NCBI RefSeq assembly: GCF_963583255.1
Contig: NC_084810.1
Coordinates: 7,037,751-7,101,750, forward strand
DNA length: 64,000 nt
DNA from: Pyrus communis
Taxonomy: Eukaryota > Streptophyta > Magnoliopsida > Rosales > Rosaceae
Direction of reading: 5' to 3'
Shown here: one piece after another, positions 12,590 to 24,419 of the stretch
Layout: the number at the start of each line of letters is the position of its first letter
How positions within the stretch are numbered: position 1 is the first letter of the stretch
The notes under the pieces: model-generated
Database searches by the model: none
What the model was told of the DNA's origin: nothing
What the model saw: the letters and a program-made list of their open reading frames with translations, nothing else
Program-made: the position numbers and the translations under genes

Positions 12590-15311
12590 CCAGATCCACC
12601 CAGAGGAGCTTAAGGAATGTTTTGTCAGCTTTTAAATTCGTATAAAAGACATTGGCGGTATTGACCAGAACATGTCGACAAAGGTTTTAAGTTTTTTTTT
12701 TTTTTTTTCTTCAGAACGTTTCTCGTCTCTTTCCTTTTCCTTTTCCCTTTAATCTTTAATTTTTTAAATTTTTGGTAGAAAATTCCCCCTCTTGTACCAC
12801 AGTACGTGTGTGTGTGCGTGTCCAGATTGGAATATTATCATTGTCTTATCCACTAATTTCATTTCATGTAAATGACATTGAAATTTGAGTTTTTCCTTTT
12901 TTGATGACGTTATAAACTTAGAGTATAGCATTTATGTTATCATTTTTCTCATTTTAATGTTTTTTTTTAAATGATTGATAAAAATTATTAACGTACTTTT
13001 TAAAATGAAACATGCAATTTAAAAGTATTAATTCTTGACACAACATGATAACTTTATTTGAAAACACCACAAAATAATCATGTTTTTGTTCGTCAAAATC
13101 TTGTCGACACGTTAATGTAATTGTGCAAGATATTAGCACGTATATGACACATATAATCCTATACCATGAGATAACCCTTTGAATTTGAAGTTGAAATGAT
13201 ACGTTTAACCAATTTATTTGATGTGCGACTTATTACTATGGTCTACTGACATTTATCTTCACTTATACGTAAAAGGTCTTAGGTGCAAATTTTGAAAATG
13301 ATAAGTTTGCAACCAATTTATTCTCTCACCCCTTATGGTTTTTTTTAATGTAAACATTATAAAAATATAAATTACACCTTCCAGCGTCAAAGACACTAGA
13401 GTTGAACGAGATGCAGTTGCAATTTAAAATTTTCTCATTGAAATAGACATGCAATGGTTGGTTAAACCATAACTATGTTTGTATGTTGATTCCTTACAAC
13501 AGTTGAAAGCATGATAATATTTTAAACTTTTAGATTTAAACTAATATAATTCTGTAGTTAATTTACATTTGGTCCTCAAAGGTACTCAAAGCAGAATTGA
13601 TATATAATAGTCTTTTAAGCGAATCTTCAAGAGAACGGTTTTGTTTAATCCACCGGCAATCTTCGAGAAGGTCTCAAGGAAGAGACCACTTAACTCTTGA
13701 CACCTCCCAAGTGCTAAGAAAGTATGGTTTAACCCAAGGGTTTAGGGGCCCCTTGTTTGGGCCTTTGTCACTCATTTAACCCAAATTGGTTTAAGTAACA
13801 TGTCCTGCATAGGCCCAATTTAAACCTGGTTTATTTTCTAAACTTTTATAGTCTCATTTGAATAATAAATTTAATTTATTTATTTATTCAAATCTTAGTA
13901 ATTTACATTTTAATTTTTATATCACTAGAACATATTTCTTTTAGCTTTCGTATCCGTTAGTTTCTAATTGACAAGGTAATGAGATTAATTCGACTCTTTG
14001 ATTATTTTAACGAATTTAAAACTTATTTTAGTTTACCTTAAATGATAATGATAAGTTATGACTCCAGGATATCTCATGGACTACAAGCAACACCTAGCCG
14101 GATATCGTAGCCCCCAAGCCAATTTAGGACAATGTAAAAAAACCTATTCAACTAGAACTACAATGCAATACAATAATTTTCGAATAACCAATACTCTTAC
14201 TCTTTTTCTTTTTTCTTTTTTTAATTTTTTTTTAATTTTACCATTAATAAAGAGAAGAGGAAGAGTTCAAAACTATTACTATAATTTCAGGGATCAAAGA
14301 CTTCGGGATCCAAGACACATGGGTAAAAACTCAATACCCTACTCACTAGGATATTAGACGACATGCAACCAATACTCTCAATCTCATCAACAACGTAATA
14401 CAACCTCAAATGTGATGGCCCATTTACATTAAAGATCCAAACCTAAGTCTTTCAATACTTGTTATCGAAAATTACTTTAAATTCCCGCTGAAGGATTTTT
14501 AGAACATTGTGAGTATTCGACTTACTCGGAGGTGTAATGCAGAATCACGAAATCACAAACCTATCCGCATGACAAACAATGATAACTTAGGTTTAAGGAG
14601 AAATTTGCATTATTACAACTAGAGAGTTACTTGCTTGACATGTTGATAAAACTCCATGCAAGAACTCGATTGATTATGTGCAGTATCTAACCACGTACTT
14701 ACATACTTATCTTAGTGTCAAAACACAAATGACAAAAGAATCACCATTATCTGTTTAAGAGGATGCCATTTCCAGTTAGGAAATGGTATTGAGTAAAATA
14801 AAATAAATAAATTGTTGTATCAAGCCCGTCAATTAGGATCCTATCTTGCAAGAGTTATGAGCTCTCACAATTAGGCAGTAAGTCAATATCTATTTTTATC
14901 TTCAACTTTAATAAAAACGCTACTATGTCCGCCCACCTATCGAGAAATAACAAGAAGAAAAAGAATTTACAAATAGATTACTTTGCTCCACTTGCTGAAT
15001 TTTATGTTCCAAGCAGAGAGTATAATTGCCTTATCGAGCACCGGAAATAATTGCCTTATCCTAGCTGCTCCCATCATACTTCAGTCAGTGGGGGATGAAG
15101 ATGATGAATCACAATACAGGGTCAATTATTCTAGCATTTGCAGCAGATATTAGTCCTCACCTTTCATGATAAACTGCACCACCCTTTGTGGCTGTGTCCC
15201 ACTATCCAAAGTTGCCCCAGAATTTCCCAGTGGGCTTAGAAATTCAGCATCAATCATGTAGATACTAATCCTGCTTTTGGAAATAGCAGCTCTCCACAGA
15301 AGCTTTTTTTT
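12590..15311. other. Intergenic, no gene seen
   Basis: AT-rich spacer between the divergently transcribed formin and heat-shock genes. It holds short T-rich and GT-rich runs (for example 12806-12821). The open frames at 13597, 14058 and 15150 have no recognisable domain. I see no supported gene, RNA or transposon terminus here. Confidence 0.5.
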
Positions 15312-15367
15312 ATTTATGGGAGGAAGTGCAAACATTTACATTTATGGGAGGAAGTGCAAATATTTAC
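15312..15367. repeat. Tandem duplication, 28 bp x 2
   Basis: The unit ATTTATGGGAGGAAGTGCAA plus eight more bases occurs twice head to tail with one mismatch. It abuts the Harbinger-like element that starts at 15373. Confidence 0.85.
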
Positions 15368-15372
15368 ATTTA

Positions 15373-16355
15373 GGGGGCGTTTGTTGCGCCGGACTATCTC
15401 GGACTGGATTAGCTTCAAGGACTAAGCTGGACTGGCTTAGACTAGACTAAACTGGACTAACTTAGTGAAGCGTTTGGTGCAGTATTGGACTGAGAAGCTG
15501 GATAATAACAAATTCTAATATTATATTATTTAATATATAAATTATTAATATTTTATTATGATCTTATCTTTTTCTCCATCTTTTCCTACCATTTCCGTCC
15601 CACTCTTTTCCTCTTCTCTCATCGTCCCACCTCTCCCTCTTTTTTTCCTCTTAGACCTCTCAATTCATGTCTCTTTCTCATTCCTGGTCAAACTCCTTAT
15701 TGATTCAAGTCTCTATTTCTCTGTCCTCCCTCCCTCTCTAGCTATGCGTTGTTCGAACGGAACCTCACGGCTTCAATTTTCCTGACGAGTTGCAGGTTTC
15801 CCGATGTGTTTTCCGGCCAACCCTCATTAAATTGGATGAAGTTAGCACCGCTAAAAAATTCATCACCATCCCTGGACCGAGAACTTAGCTTTGAATGCTC
15901 GAATCTGTCATGGATTTGAAGAAGCCCAAACAGGCCGAGACTTCCAGGCCATTTTCCCGCCACATTCGACAACATTTTAGCCTCGATTCAGGTAAAATCG
16001 TAATCTTGTCACTCCCAGCTTCAATTTGGTATATTTTATATGAAAGTTGGTTGTGAAATGGATCTGAAAGAGAGTCGGAAAGTTAATGATTAATTTAATC
16101 AAGGTGACTGGAGATGACGAGGAGTCTGTCGGGAGTGGTCGTTGAGCATGACGAGGACGAGAAAGAGAGGATAGTTTTAGCTAGTCCCATGGTTATTGGG
16201 AGGTCTCGCTAAGACCTCTTAGTGAAGGGTTTTGTCCATGCTAGTCCCCTTTAGTCTCATTAATGTTAGTCCCAGCATGGAACAAACACAGTATTGGACT
16301 AATAGCTAGTCCAGTCCAGTCCAGTCTAACTTAGTGAGGGCAAACAAACACCCCC
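15373..16355. mobile_element. Non-autonomous PIF/Harbinger-like element, 983 bp
   Basis: The left end is GGGGGCGTTTGTTGCGCC and the reverse complement of the right end is GGGGGTGTTTGTTTGCCC. Both are flanked by TTA (15370-15372 and 16356-16358), the target duplication typical of PIF/Harbinger elements. Both subterminal regions are packed with GGACT/AGTCC words. There is no transposase; open frames at 15558-15975 have no recognised domain. The element is too long for a classic MITE, so it is either a deletion derivative or carries acquired sequence in its centre (about 15740-16000). Confidence 0.8.
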
Positions 16356-16358
16356 TTA

Positions 16359-17292
16359 CATGACAGAGAGAGATAGACACCCAACAGATGTAAATGTGTG
16401 ACAAATATTCCTTTCCCACAACCTTAATGAGTACCAGATCGGGATATTTGTGTCTAAAAAGCAAAGGTAAACTCCCTTATTGGAACTTTAATACACTTTA
16501 GTTTAGATGGAAAAGAAAGGTAGTTTGCATGGAGAACAGCACAATGGGTGTATTTGATGTAGCAAAAGCGAGTTTAGGTGTATACAGTTTAGGGTTTAGT
16601 CTCTAATATAATAATGGCAGCATGTCCTTATACACGTCTAAAATGTAACGATCACATGCGCTTCTACGTCATTCATTATAAATTAAACATGTGTTACATA
16701 TCCATGGGAAATGATAGACGTGAAATGTTGTGTGTTAGAGAATATTTCATGTGAGAAGATCTAAAAACTTTGCACTTATTGTCAATTTATTTTAAATTGG
16801 ACACTCGCATTCTAACACATATTCATGCTACAAGAAATTGGTCCTTTTATCGTGTGTAGTCTATGGTGTGCAAATTATCCGTGCTGTTAATAATATTTTT
16901 TAGCATAAACTTCTTGTGCACCTTAAATTCAGTTTAAGGCACGCGATGTGACCAAAAAAAAAAAAAAAAAACCAATTTTGATGTAGTGATTACTCCATCG
17001 GCACTCATCTATGGTTACAAAATAGTCTTAGAAATGGATCATAACTTCTTGTTTTGTATACCAAAGAACAAAAACCAACTTTGTGTCGTTAGAGACAATT
17101 GAGAAAACATCCATGGTCGAAACAAAAGAAGAACATGTTACGTACTTAGCCTTTGGGCTGCCATAATTGATTTCTTCACACCAATGAGAAAAAATCTAGA
17201 AAAAGAAAATATTCCAAATAGCTTTCCAGCCCTCCAAAATATTATCGGCAGGGAATTTGTGCTCTACTTTTCTCAAAAGTTCTTCTCCTTCA
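16359..17292. other. Intergenic, upstream of the class VI HSP gene
   Basis: AT-rich spacer with an A18 run near 16954. I see no gene. Perfect heat-shock elements (alternating GAA and TTC at 5-base spacing) were looked for upstream of 17293 and not seen. Confidence 0.45.
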
Positions 17293-17299
17293 GTATAAA
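17293..17299 (+). promoter_or_regulatory. Candidate TATA box of the HSP gene
   Basis: The sequence TATAAAC lies about 80 bases upstream of the ATG, so a start of transcription near 17325 and a short leader are plausible. This is a motif call only. Confidence 0.45.
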
Positions 17300-17373
17300 C
17301 ACCAAGCAACCCTCTAACCTCTCTCCACCATACACTCAAAAGTTGATCTCTCTAGCTCCTCCAATCTTCTCCA

Positions 17374-19454
17374 ATGACTACTACTACTACTACTACTAGG
17401 AAGCAGCTCGAAGTCGTAAGAGACGATCAGACTCCGCAGAAATGGTGTGTTTTATTGAGAGAAGATGTGTTCAGAAGATTCATGGCTCAAGGCAGCACAA
17501 ATCCAACGGTGCAGAAGGTCTTTGGTGGTGCATCTTTTTTCTGTCCTTTGCTGTTTGGGAAATTTTTTGATCCTTCTGATGCCTTCCCGCTGTGGGAGTT
17601 TGAGTCGGATATCTTGCTGTCTGGTCTCAGAAGCTCTGGCCAAACCTGTATTGATTGGTTTCAAACAGATCAAGACTATGTCCTAAAAGTAGAACTACCA
17701 GGTAAAATTTTCAACTACTTTTAAAATATTTATTTTTCAGAAATTAGACTTCTTAATTTCCTAATTATGATTTAGATTTAATGAACCAAGAAGACTGCAT
17801 CTGCAAGTATTGGGATTACTCCTTAATTCATGAATAACCCTTTTAAGACAAAGGGAGAAGACTTTATTTTCAAAGAGGTTGCTTAATTATGAGTTATAAG
17901 GATTAATGAATATTGAATGGGGTTTTTGGTTTCTAAAAGGGGGAGGGGGTTTGGTACATCATATGGGATCAAACGCATAAAATCTTAGACCAATAATTAA
18001 TATACGTGTATTAAGTCAGTTGATTAAGGCACATTACTCGTGTCTTTGCACTCAAATTTAAATCTCCTACTCGATGAATTATAATCAGTTTAAAATATCA
18101 TCAGAGGGAGGGTGGTGGTGGTTGTGGGGGGGATGAAAAATGCAATCGCAAAAGGTCCCCAAAATTTTTTGTCATCTAATATTTATATGTAAATGCTATA
18201 TATTAAAAAATTACTTTTATCAGCACTTTAGAATTTCGTTGTGCACTCTTTATAACTGTAAATTTTTTTTCCTTCTAAAACAACACCCTAAAAAATGATT
18301 TTTTTTTCCCAATTTTATTGTTTAATAATGTTGCATATTCAAGTGAAACTTTAAAGTTAAGTTTTTGAAGCCTTTTCTTGTTTGGTTGTTTAAGATTGAA
18401 CTACTTGTGATTACTTAGGGAATGTTATATTTCTAGCTCTTTTTACTTATTAATTAATGACATTTCTAAACTTACAATCAGTGAGTTCTAAAGTTTATTT
18501 TGATTTAAGCTATTGTTTTCTAGTATCAATACATTGTCCTACTTTTTTGGAAACCCGATCTTAAGATGAGGCCTTTTATAAATTTCACACATGATTCTAG
18601 CAATCTTAGAGACGACCCTGATTCTAGCAATCTTAGAGACGACCCTAAATATCATGTCAAAATGAAAAAACCCTAATTAGTTATATTGCCCCTTTCACAG
18701 CCTAACTTACTAGCCCAATAGCCTTATCAGACTCATTACGGTTATATAAATGGGAAAGGGATCCTCTCCGGATCCCTTCCTCCTAATCCACCAAGTCCGG
18801 GGATCCGGACCGTTGAAATTTGATCTAACGGCTAAAGTTATTATAACTTTTAAAATTTCATCGGCTCGGATCCCCGGACTTTAGGGATTAAGAGAAAGGA
18901 ATCCGAAGAGGATCCCTTTCCATATAAATGAAGAGTGAGGGACAAGGCCTAGAGTCCAAAAAGGTTTTAACTATAAACTAAATTCACGAGAGCAGGGAAA
19001 CAAAATCTTTGATCCACATAACTTGTAGCTAAAATATTAAGAGTATTCTACCCTAGATCCGATGTTTTGGATTCATTTCTCAAAGCCGAAATCACTAGTG
19101 TAATGGTTTGGTGAAATAGGAGAAGGGAAAAACAATGTTCAAGTGTATGCTGAAAATGGAAAAGTGGTGGAAATAAGTGGGCGGTGGAAGCAGCAGCAAG
19201 GAGGAGAGTCCAACTCCTTGAAGAGCACAAAGGATTGGAGAAGTGGGAATTGGTGGGAACATGGTTATGTTCGGAGGCTTGAGCTCCCACAAGATGCTGA
19301 TTCCAGAAGGATAGAGGCTTCTCTCACTAATGACCTACTTTTGGAACTCAAAGTTCACAAGATCAACAAACCCTTGGATTCTCTAATGACAATGCAAAAG
19401 ATAAAGATCCGATGTGAGTTTAAAAACCTAAACATAATATTTGTGGCTTCTTAA
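17374..19454 (+). CDS. HSP21.7: Class VI small heat-shock protein (HSP20/alpha-crystallin type)
   Basis: A divergent HSP20-fold protein, related to the Arabidopsis 21.7 kDa class VI HSP (At5g54660). Exon 1 is 17374-17701 and exon 2 is 19120-19454, joining ELP|GEGKNNVQVYAENGK in frame for 220 residues. An alpha-crystallin-like stretch runs from about residue 97 (WFQTDQDYVLKVELPG) through VVEISGRW and GYVRRLELPQDAD to LLLELKV. The start falls in an ACT microsatellite, giving MTTTTTTTRKQ. No C-terminal IXI motif is visible. The tail is uncertain: a consensus donor GTGAGT begins at 19414, so the mRNA may splice again before the TAA at 19452. The 1.4 kb intron holds a MITE at 18753-18921. Family assignment is good; the C-terminus is not settled. 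Confidence 0.85.
18593..18646. repeat. Exact tandem duplication, 27 bp x 2
   Basis: A 27-base unit starting GATTCTAGCAATCTTAGAG occurs twice without a mismatch inside the HSP intron. The identity suggests a recent duplication. Confidence 0.9.
18753..18921. mobile_element. Mutator-like MITE with 9-bp target duplication, 169 bp
   Basis: The element begins GGAAAGGGATCCTC and ends GATCCCTTTCC; the two arms form a near-palindrome of about 75 bases each. It is flanked by ATATAAATG on both sides (18744-18752 and 18922-18930), a perfect 9-base target duplication, which is the Mutator hallmark. It has no coding capacity. It sits in the intron of the HSP gene, in a region with no splice signals. Confidence 0.85.
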
Positions 19455-19734
19455 ATTTTGACATACCTATAGTATACATATGTGTGATATGATGATGTAT
19501 TTTTATACAACAGAACATTTTTTTACATCTATCATAATAAATAATTTACATGAAACAAGTTTACCGTTATCTTAATATCTCAGTCCAATAATACAGTAAT
19601 ATTTATATGTTTTTCTTCATGTAATATAGAATTATTATATCAGAATGTCACGTGGTAGTGAATCCGTTTCAGCAGCTCTCCTAAGCGTAATTATTTAGCA
19701 TATTATAATTAAAAAAGGAAAAATGACAGGCAAT

Positions 19735-19807
19735 GGGGATGTAGCTCAGATGGTAGAGCGCTCGCTTAGCATGCGAGAGGTACGGGGATCGATACCCCGC
19801 ATCTCCA
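19735..19807 (+). tRNA. trnA-AGC: tRNA-Ala (anticodon AGC)
   Basis: 73 bases fold into a full cloverleaf. The acceptor stem GGGGATG pairs with CATCTCC through a G-T pair, with discriminator A. The anticodon arm is CTCGC-TTAGCAT-GCGAG with AGC at 19768-19770. The T arm is CGGGG-ATCGATA-CCCCG; the ATCGATA loop is, as I recall, usual for plant tRNA-Ala(AGC). There is no intron. A run of five T at 19811-19815 follows and would serve as the Pol III terminator. Confidence 0.97.
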
Positions 19808-20129
19808 CTGTTTTTGCCTTTTTTCATGTTTATTCAGACGGCTATTAGCTTGTTGTCGTATGAATTAGCTCACAAATAGTAAACGACGCTAAGGTTAGCG
19901 AGTCACAGACGGGAGTTTCAGTTAGACGACAATAAATTAGCATGCAAAGGTATGTGATTCTATTTTTTTTTTTTTTTTTTTTTTAATTTGATGAAAATCC
20001 TATTTTCTTTCTTTGTACCAAAAAAATGTGAGGTTGTTTCCTTCCTGTTTTAGCCTGAAGAAAAGGGAACGAGAAACTATATGATGTTGATTAAATCGAC
20101 AAAATTTTTGCTTAATTCAAATATACATT

Positions 20130-21437
20130 TGATAGGATTTTTATCATCTGCAAAAGTAGAGATAAAAACACTTAAAAAAATACTTGTAAGAGTACAAAGT
20201 TATCGTAGTATGACAGTTCAAGCAATATCGTTCTCCATAGGAATTAATTGAATAATTTGCATTTAAAGTAATTCTTAACTAATTATTTCAAACAAAGTTT
20301 GGAAAAAATTGATTTTGAATTTTAAAATAACAAAAACGAATTTTGATAAAAACAATTAAAGAAACCAGTTTGAAAGAAAACAATCTTAGAAAATAATGAT
20401 ACAATGATAGTTCCGTCATCATCTTAATAATCCTATGTAGCTTTACCAATTAATTATAGATTACACATGCAACTTTGAAGGTTATGTTTTCCTTATGCAT
20501 ATTCTACTTGTGGCATTCAAGCTAGAACGTATATCAAACATCTAATCGTCTATGACATTTAGATCAAATATAAACATGCATGACTATTACACTTTGTGAA
20601 AACCCTTAAAAAACCATGTAACCCCTAAGACGTGTCATTCGCCTTAGTTGAACTTACAAGTATTAACCACAAGAAGCATTCCTCAATTTCAGGGTGACAT
20701 GCCAATAGAAATTACATCCAATTACTTATCTAAACATCCTAATGGTTGCGAATCATTAAGACACAAAGACAGTTTAAACATAGTGATTAATAATTCAAGG
20801 CATGCATGCATAATATCATAAGCAATTAAATAAATACTACATATTCATGCTAAGGCTCAAGGCATAGTCCTAACAAACGGAAATTAATTACGAACAATCA
20901 TAAAACAAAATAATATTAAGAACAAAGATAGAAAACACTTTATAGGTAAAAAGTCTGAAATTCTCCAAAATACTACGACCTCTTCTAATAGCTAAATAGC
21001 CTTATTTATACTACTACAAAATAAAACCCTACCTAGAAAAGGTCTTATAATACAACTAGGAAACATAATAAAATAATAAACTAGCAAATAAAAGGTTTCT
21101 ATTTGAACTGAAATTCAGACTCTAAAAAAAAATCAAACTTTTGACCGACCAAATCAACTCTGATTTGGTCCCAAAATGTCTCTTTTAAAGCTTGAGATGT
21201 CCCTAACAAATGCTCGTAAGGAATCTTCCTCAAAATATGTCATCTTGACCTTCAAAATACCTAAACATCCTCCAATTGGAACCACTCCAAAATTCATCCA
21301 TTTGATCACGTTTTACTCTAGAGGAAGTCGAACGTCCTACATTGAAAATACAAAAAATAAAGTATCAAAGTTCTACCAAAATAACTAATAAATTAATACT
21401 AAAATTATGGTAAAATATATAGTATATTATCAACTCA
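20130..21437 (-). mobile_element. Solo LTR (Gypsy-like), copy 1
   Basis: About 1.3 kb of non-coding sequence, homologous along its whole length to the inverse of 60777-62265. Read on the minus strand it begins TGAGTTGATAATATAC, carries a TATAAATAAGG promoter-like box, and ends with a CCACCTGC-like block and TATCA, so the outermost dinucleotides are TG and CA as in LTRs. No gag or pol lies on either side. A matching 5-base target duplication was not found, so the copy may be old or trimmed. The Tat/Ogre/Athila-type affinity is a guess from the style of the 3' end. Confidence 0.7.
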
Positions 21438-21439
21438 TA

Positions 21440-21800
21440 ATGTAACATAAGAGTACGTGACTGTTAAACCTAACACATGTTCAACTTTTATTATGAAATG
21501 TGAGAGTACAAGATTGTTAGGTCTCACACATAAACAACCGTAAACTTTAATTAAGTACCGTTTGTGAGAGCATGTAGTTGTTAGGTCTAACAAGTAGATA
21601 AATGTCAACTAATTATGTCATGTTAGAACACATTATTGTTAGGTCTAACACATAAATAATCATCATCTTTTATCATGAAATGTGAGAGTACATGATTGTT
21701 AAGTTTAAAACACATAAATAATCGTCATCTTTTATCATGAAATGTGAGAGTACATAACTGTTAAGTTTAACACATAAATAACCATCAACTTTTGTAATGT
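21440..21800. repeat. Minisatellite, unit about 60-75 bp, about 5-6 copies
   Basis: A degenerate unit containing TATCATGAAATGTGAGAGTA, then a GATTGTTAGGTCTAAC-like block and ACACATAAATAATC, repeats about five to six times. The last two copies (about 21645-21770) are nearly identical and the first ones are diverged, which suggests expansion from the right side. It abuts the solo LTR. Confidence 0.8.
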
Positions 21801-23085
21801 TTGAATTGCGGAATTATTTTATTGTTACATTATTTAGGCCACAAAAGCCCAATCAACCTAATAAAAATCCACATAGCAAACACATCTAAAACTAACAAAT
21901 CATGAAAACCCAAACCAGGCCAACTTTCTATTGGATTGAATTTACAAATCAAGGAGATGGATTTGGACCATAGTTGTGAATGATAAAAACTCGATTGTAA
22001 TTAGACTGGGTGAAGCATACTCTAAGTTGAGTCAGATGGAAGACCTTATCAATATGTAACTAGTTAATTGCTTTATAATATTATACCTATAAAACAAGTG
22101 ATAAAAAAAATGTGGATGTGATAACAAATTAGGAACGCAGGTCCTCTCCAGAGCAAAAGAAACATGCCAAACTCCTACAACAGCTACCCTCTCCTTACGT
22201 TGCTATCTCCTTCTCCTCTCACCATCTTCATCAGATCTGCATTTCTATGAAGATTCAAGCCTCTACAGTTATCTCTCTTTTTTATTCTGAGCAAAATCCA
22301 GTTCTCAATATATGGGGAAAGCAAATAAGAAAACTTGAAAGATAGTCGTGGAGCCTTTCTGAGATGAGGGAGAGAGCGAAAGGGTGAGGGATTCACTTTG
22401 AGCCGTACGATTTTATGTGAACGGTTTAAATATTTTGTTCGGAGGTTTCGAAAAAACTGCTCCGAAGAAGACCTAGTTCCCAAAATTAGGAGTACCAAGA
22501 CTAGCGGCAATCAAATAATAATTTTAAAGCGGACAAATTTTATGGTTTATCAATTAGATCAACAGTCACACATAAGAAGTTCTTTGTATTTAATAGCACC
22601 CGAAACTGTTCTCATACGATTGTCCATGATGCCATATGTGGGCGATCAAACATAACATGCCTCTCGTTGAAGCTTACGTTTTTGGTTCAACTAATACCAA
22701 ATTGACAAAATAAGAAGACTCAATCAACAAGATATGTCACCACTCAAACATTTTGATTAATTCAACATATATGTATTATACTAAGCAATCCCCTCTTTGT
22801 TTCGTAACATATTTGTTGTTAGAAATGGGTGGTTTATATGTAGTATTCAATTGACTTTGTGCATATCATATTAAATACACTGACAAGTTCTTTATTTACA
22901 ATTTAAGAATGCTATTGCTATATTTTAGTGTTTTTTGAATCTTGAGAAATGCTCAAAAGGACTGTTTTAAAGTGGAAACTCCATAAATTCTCTGTCACAT
23001 CTCATAATTTAATGTTAATTTCTGTGCTAAGATAATAAAATATTGTACTAAAAACATAAAGTGACAGACAGTCCATCGAGAGCAA
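21801..23085. other. Intergenic, no gene seen
   Basis: AT-rich sequence. Two opposite open frames at 22184-22655 overlap each other and match no family I know. No splice-linked gene model can be built. Confidence 0.5.
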
Positions 23086-23550
23086 GGTTCTAAAAGATGT
23101 TATGCGTTAGTCGGGCGGCGAGCTGGAATCTCATGCATAAGCGGCTAGGCGGATTTAAGTAAATCTATTATATTTTGTGTAAATAAGTGTTTGTTTATAT
23201 TTAAAATATATGTAATTTCATTAAAAACTACAAAATAGAATGACATATATATTATGAAGTATTGGAACATAATAAAAACATAGGGAACAAGCATATAATG
23301 TGTGTTTAGTTAAGTACTCAATAAATCTCTTACAATTTATTTAAAAAAAAAAATACAAAATGAAAGTTATCTATTTTCTTCTAAGTGTGTCGCAACTTAG
23401 GCTAGTGCCTAGGCGGGCTAGATGTGTGCCTTAGTAGGTCTAGGAGCCATTTATTAATTTTCAAAAGTCTAGACGTTAATCAAGGCGATGACCATCACCT
23501 AACGTCTAGACAGGATCTAGGCGGCGCTAGACATGAATTTTTAGAACAGT
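23086..23550. mobile_element. MITE-like repeat D, full-length copy
   Basis: The ends are GGTTCTAAAAG and, inverted, TGTTCTAAAAATT. Both subterminal regions carry GGCGGCG/GTCTAG-rich phrases (for example GCGTTAGTCGGGCGGCGAG on the left and GATCTAGGCGGCGCTAGAC on the right). The interior is AT-rich and non-coding. A second, left-truncated copy is at 27720-27990. The form fits a non-autonomous hAT-like element, but the 8-base target duplication is not evident. Confidence 0.6.
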
Positions 23551-24371
23551 GATCGAGGGTCTCATTTTAAGAAATCTAACTTAGCATTTCTCTTGAATCT
23601 TTGATTGAAAATGTATGATTTGTTCATCTCATGCAGGCGGACACTCCAAAGTAATCCAAAAATCGTGGGACACCGTACAACGCACAAGCTTGAAGACCAT
23701 GATTTGTAAACAAGTTTTTTTATGGTCAATCAGTTCATTGGAGTTTGCAGCCGCCCAAGCATTTTGAAATTTTTTATTTATTTTATTTAATGCTTGGATA
23801 ATTGGATTAGGGTTCGAGTTGGCATTCACAAAAGAATAAACACTTGCCAACAACAATAAGAGACAAATATTAGGTCTATAAGAAAATATATGAAAAATTG
23901 GTTAACTACAATTTACACTTTTCAGGTGTGAGATGGTTTTAAGATGAATTATAAAGTCTTAATTTTCTCACATTGTACCATAAGTTTTTATATTAATGAG
24001 TTTTTGGTCAATGGTGCAATTGTGACTTACATGTCAATCCATATACAAATTTCACACTCATCATATCATCAACTTACGAAAAATAGAACTATCAATTATG
24101 CGAAAAATGTAAGCTAATACAATTTCAAATTTTCAATACTTTATGTTGTAATATGAAAAAATTATTATGTTGTAATATGAAAAAATTAAGGCTATATGTC
24201 CTATTTCAAAAACGAATTCAAAATTAAAGGGTGTGCTTTATATAAATGATTGAGGAATTATATACACTATATCTTCTTCTTTGTGACAAAAAGAAAAATA
24301 TGCATAGTTGATAATACAAACCAGACGGCTTAATTAAATATAACTTAATCTAATTAGATGCATAGTTGATA

Positions 24372-24373
<2 letters not shown>

Positions 24374-24414
<41 letters not shown>
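24374..24414. repeat. (AC)n microsatellite
   Basis: About twenty uninterrupted AC dinucleotides followed by ATATATT. Confidence 0.95.

Positions 24415-24419
<5 letters not shown>

Noticed and set aside
21440..21800. CRISPR-like array
   Set aside because: The repeat units are long, degenerate and contiguous without unique spacers, and the genome is eukaryotic; it is a minisatellite.
22184..22655. Small open frames on both strands
   Set aside because: No motif, no splice context and mutual overlap.
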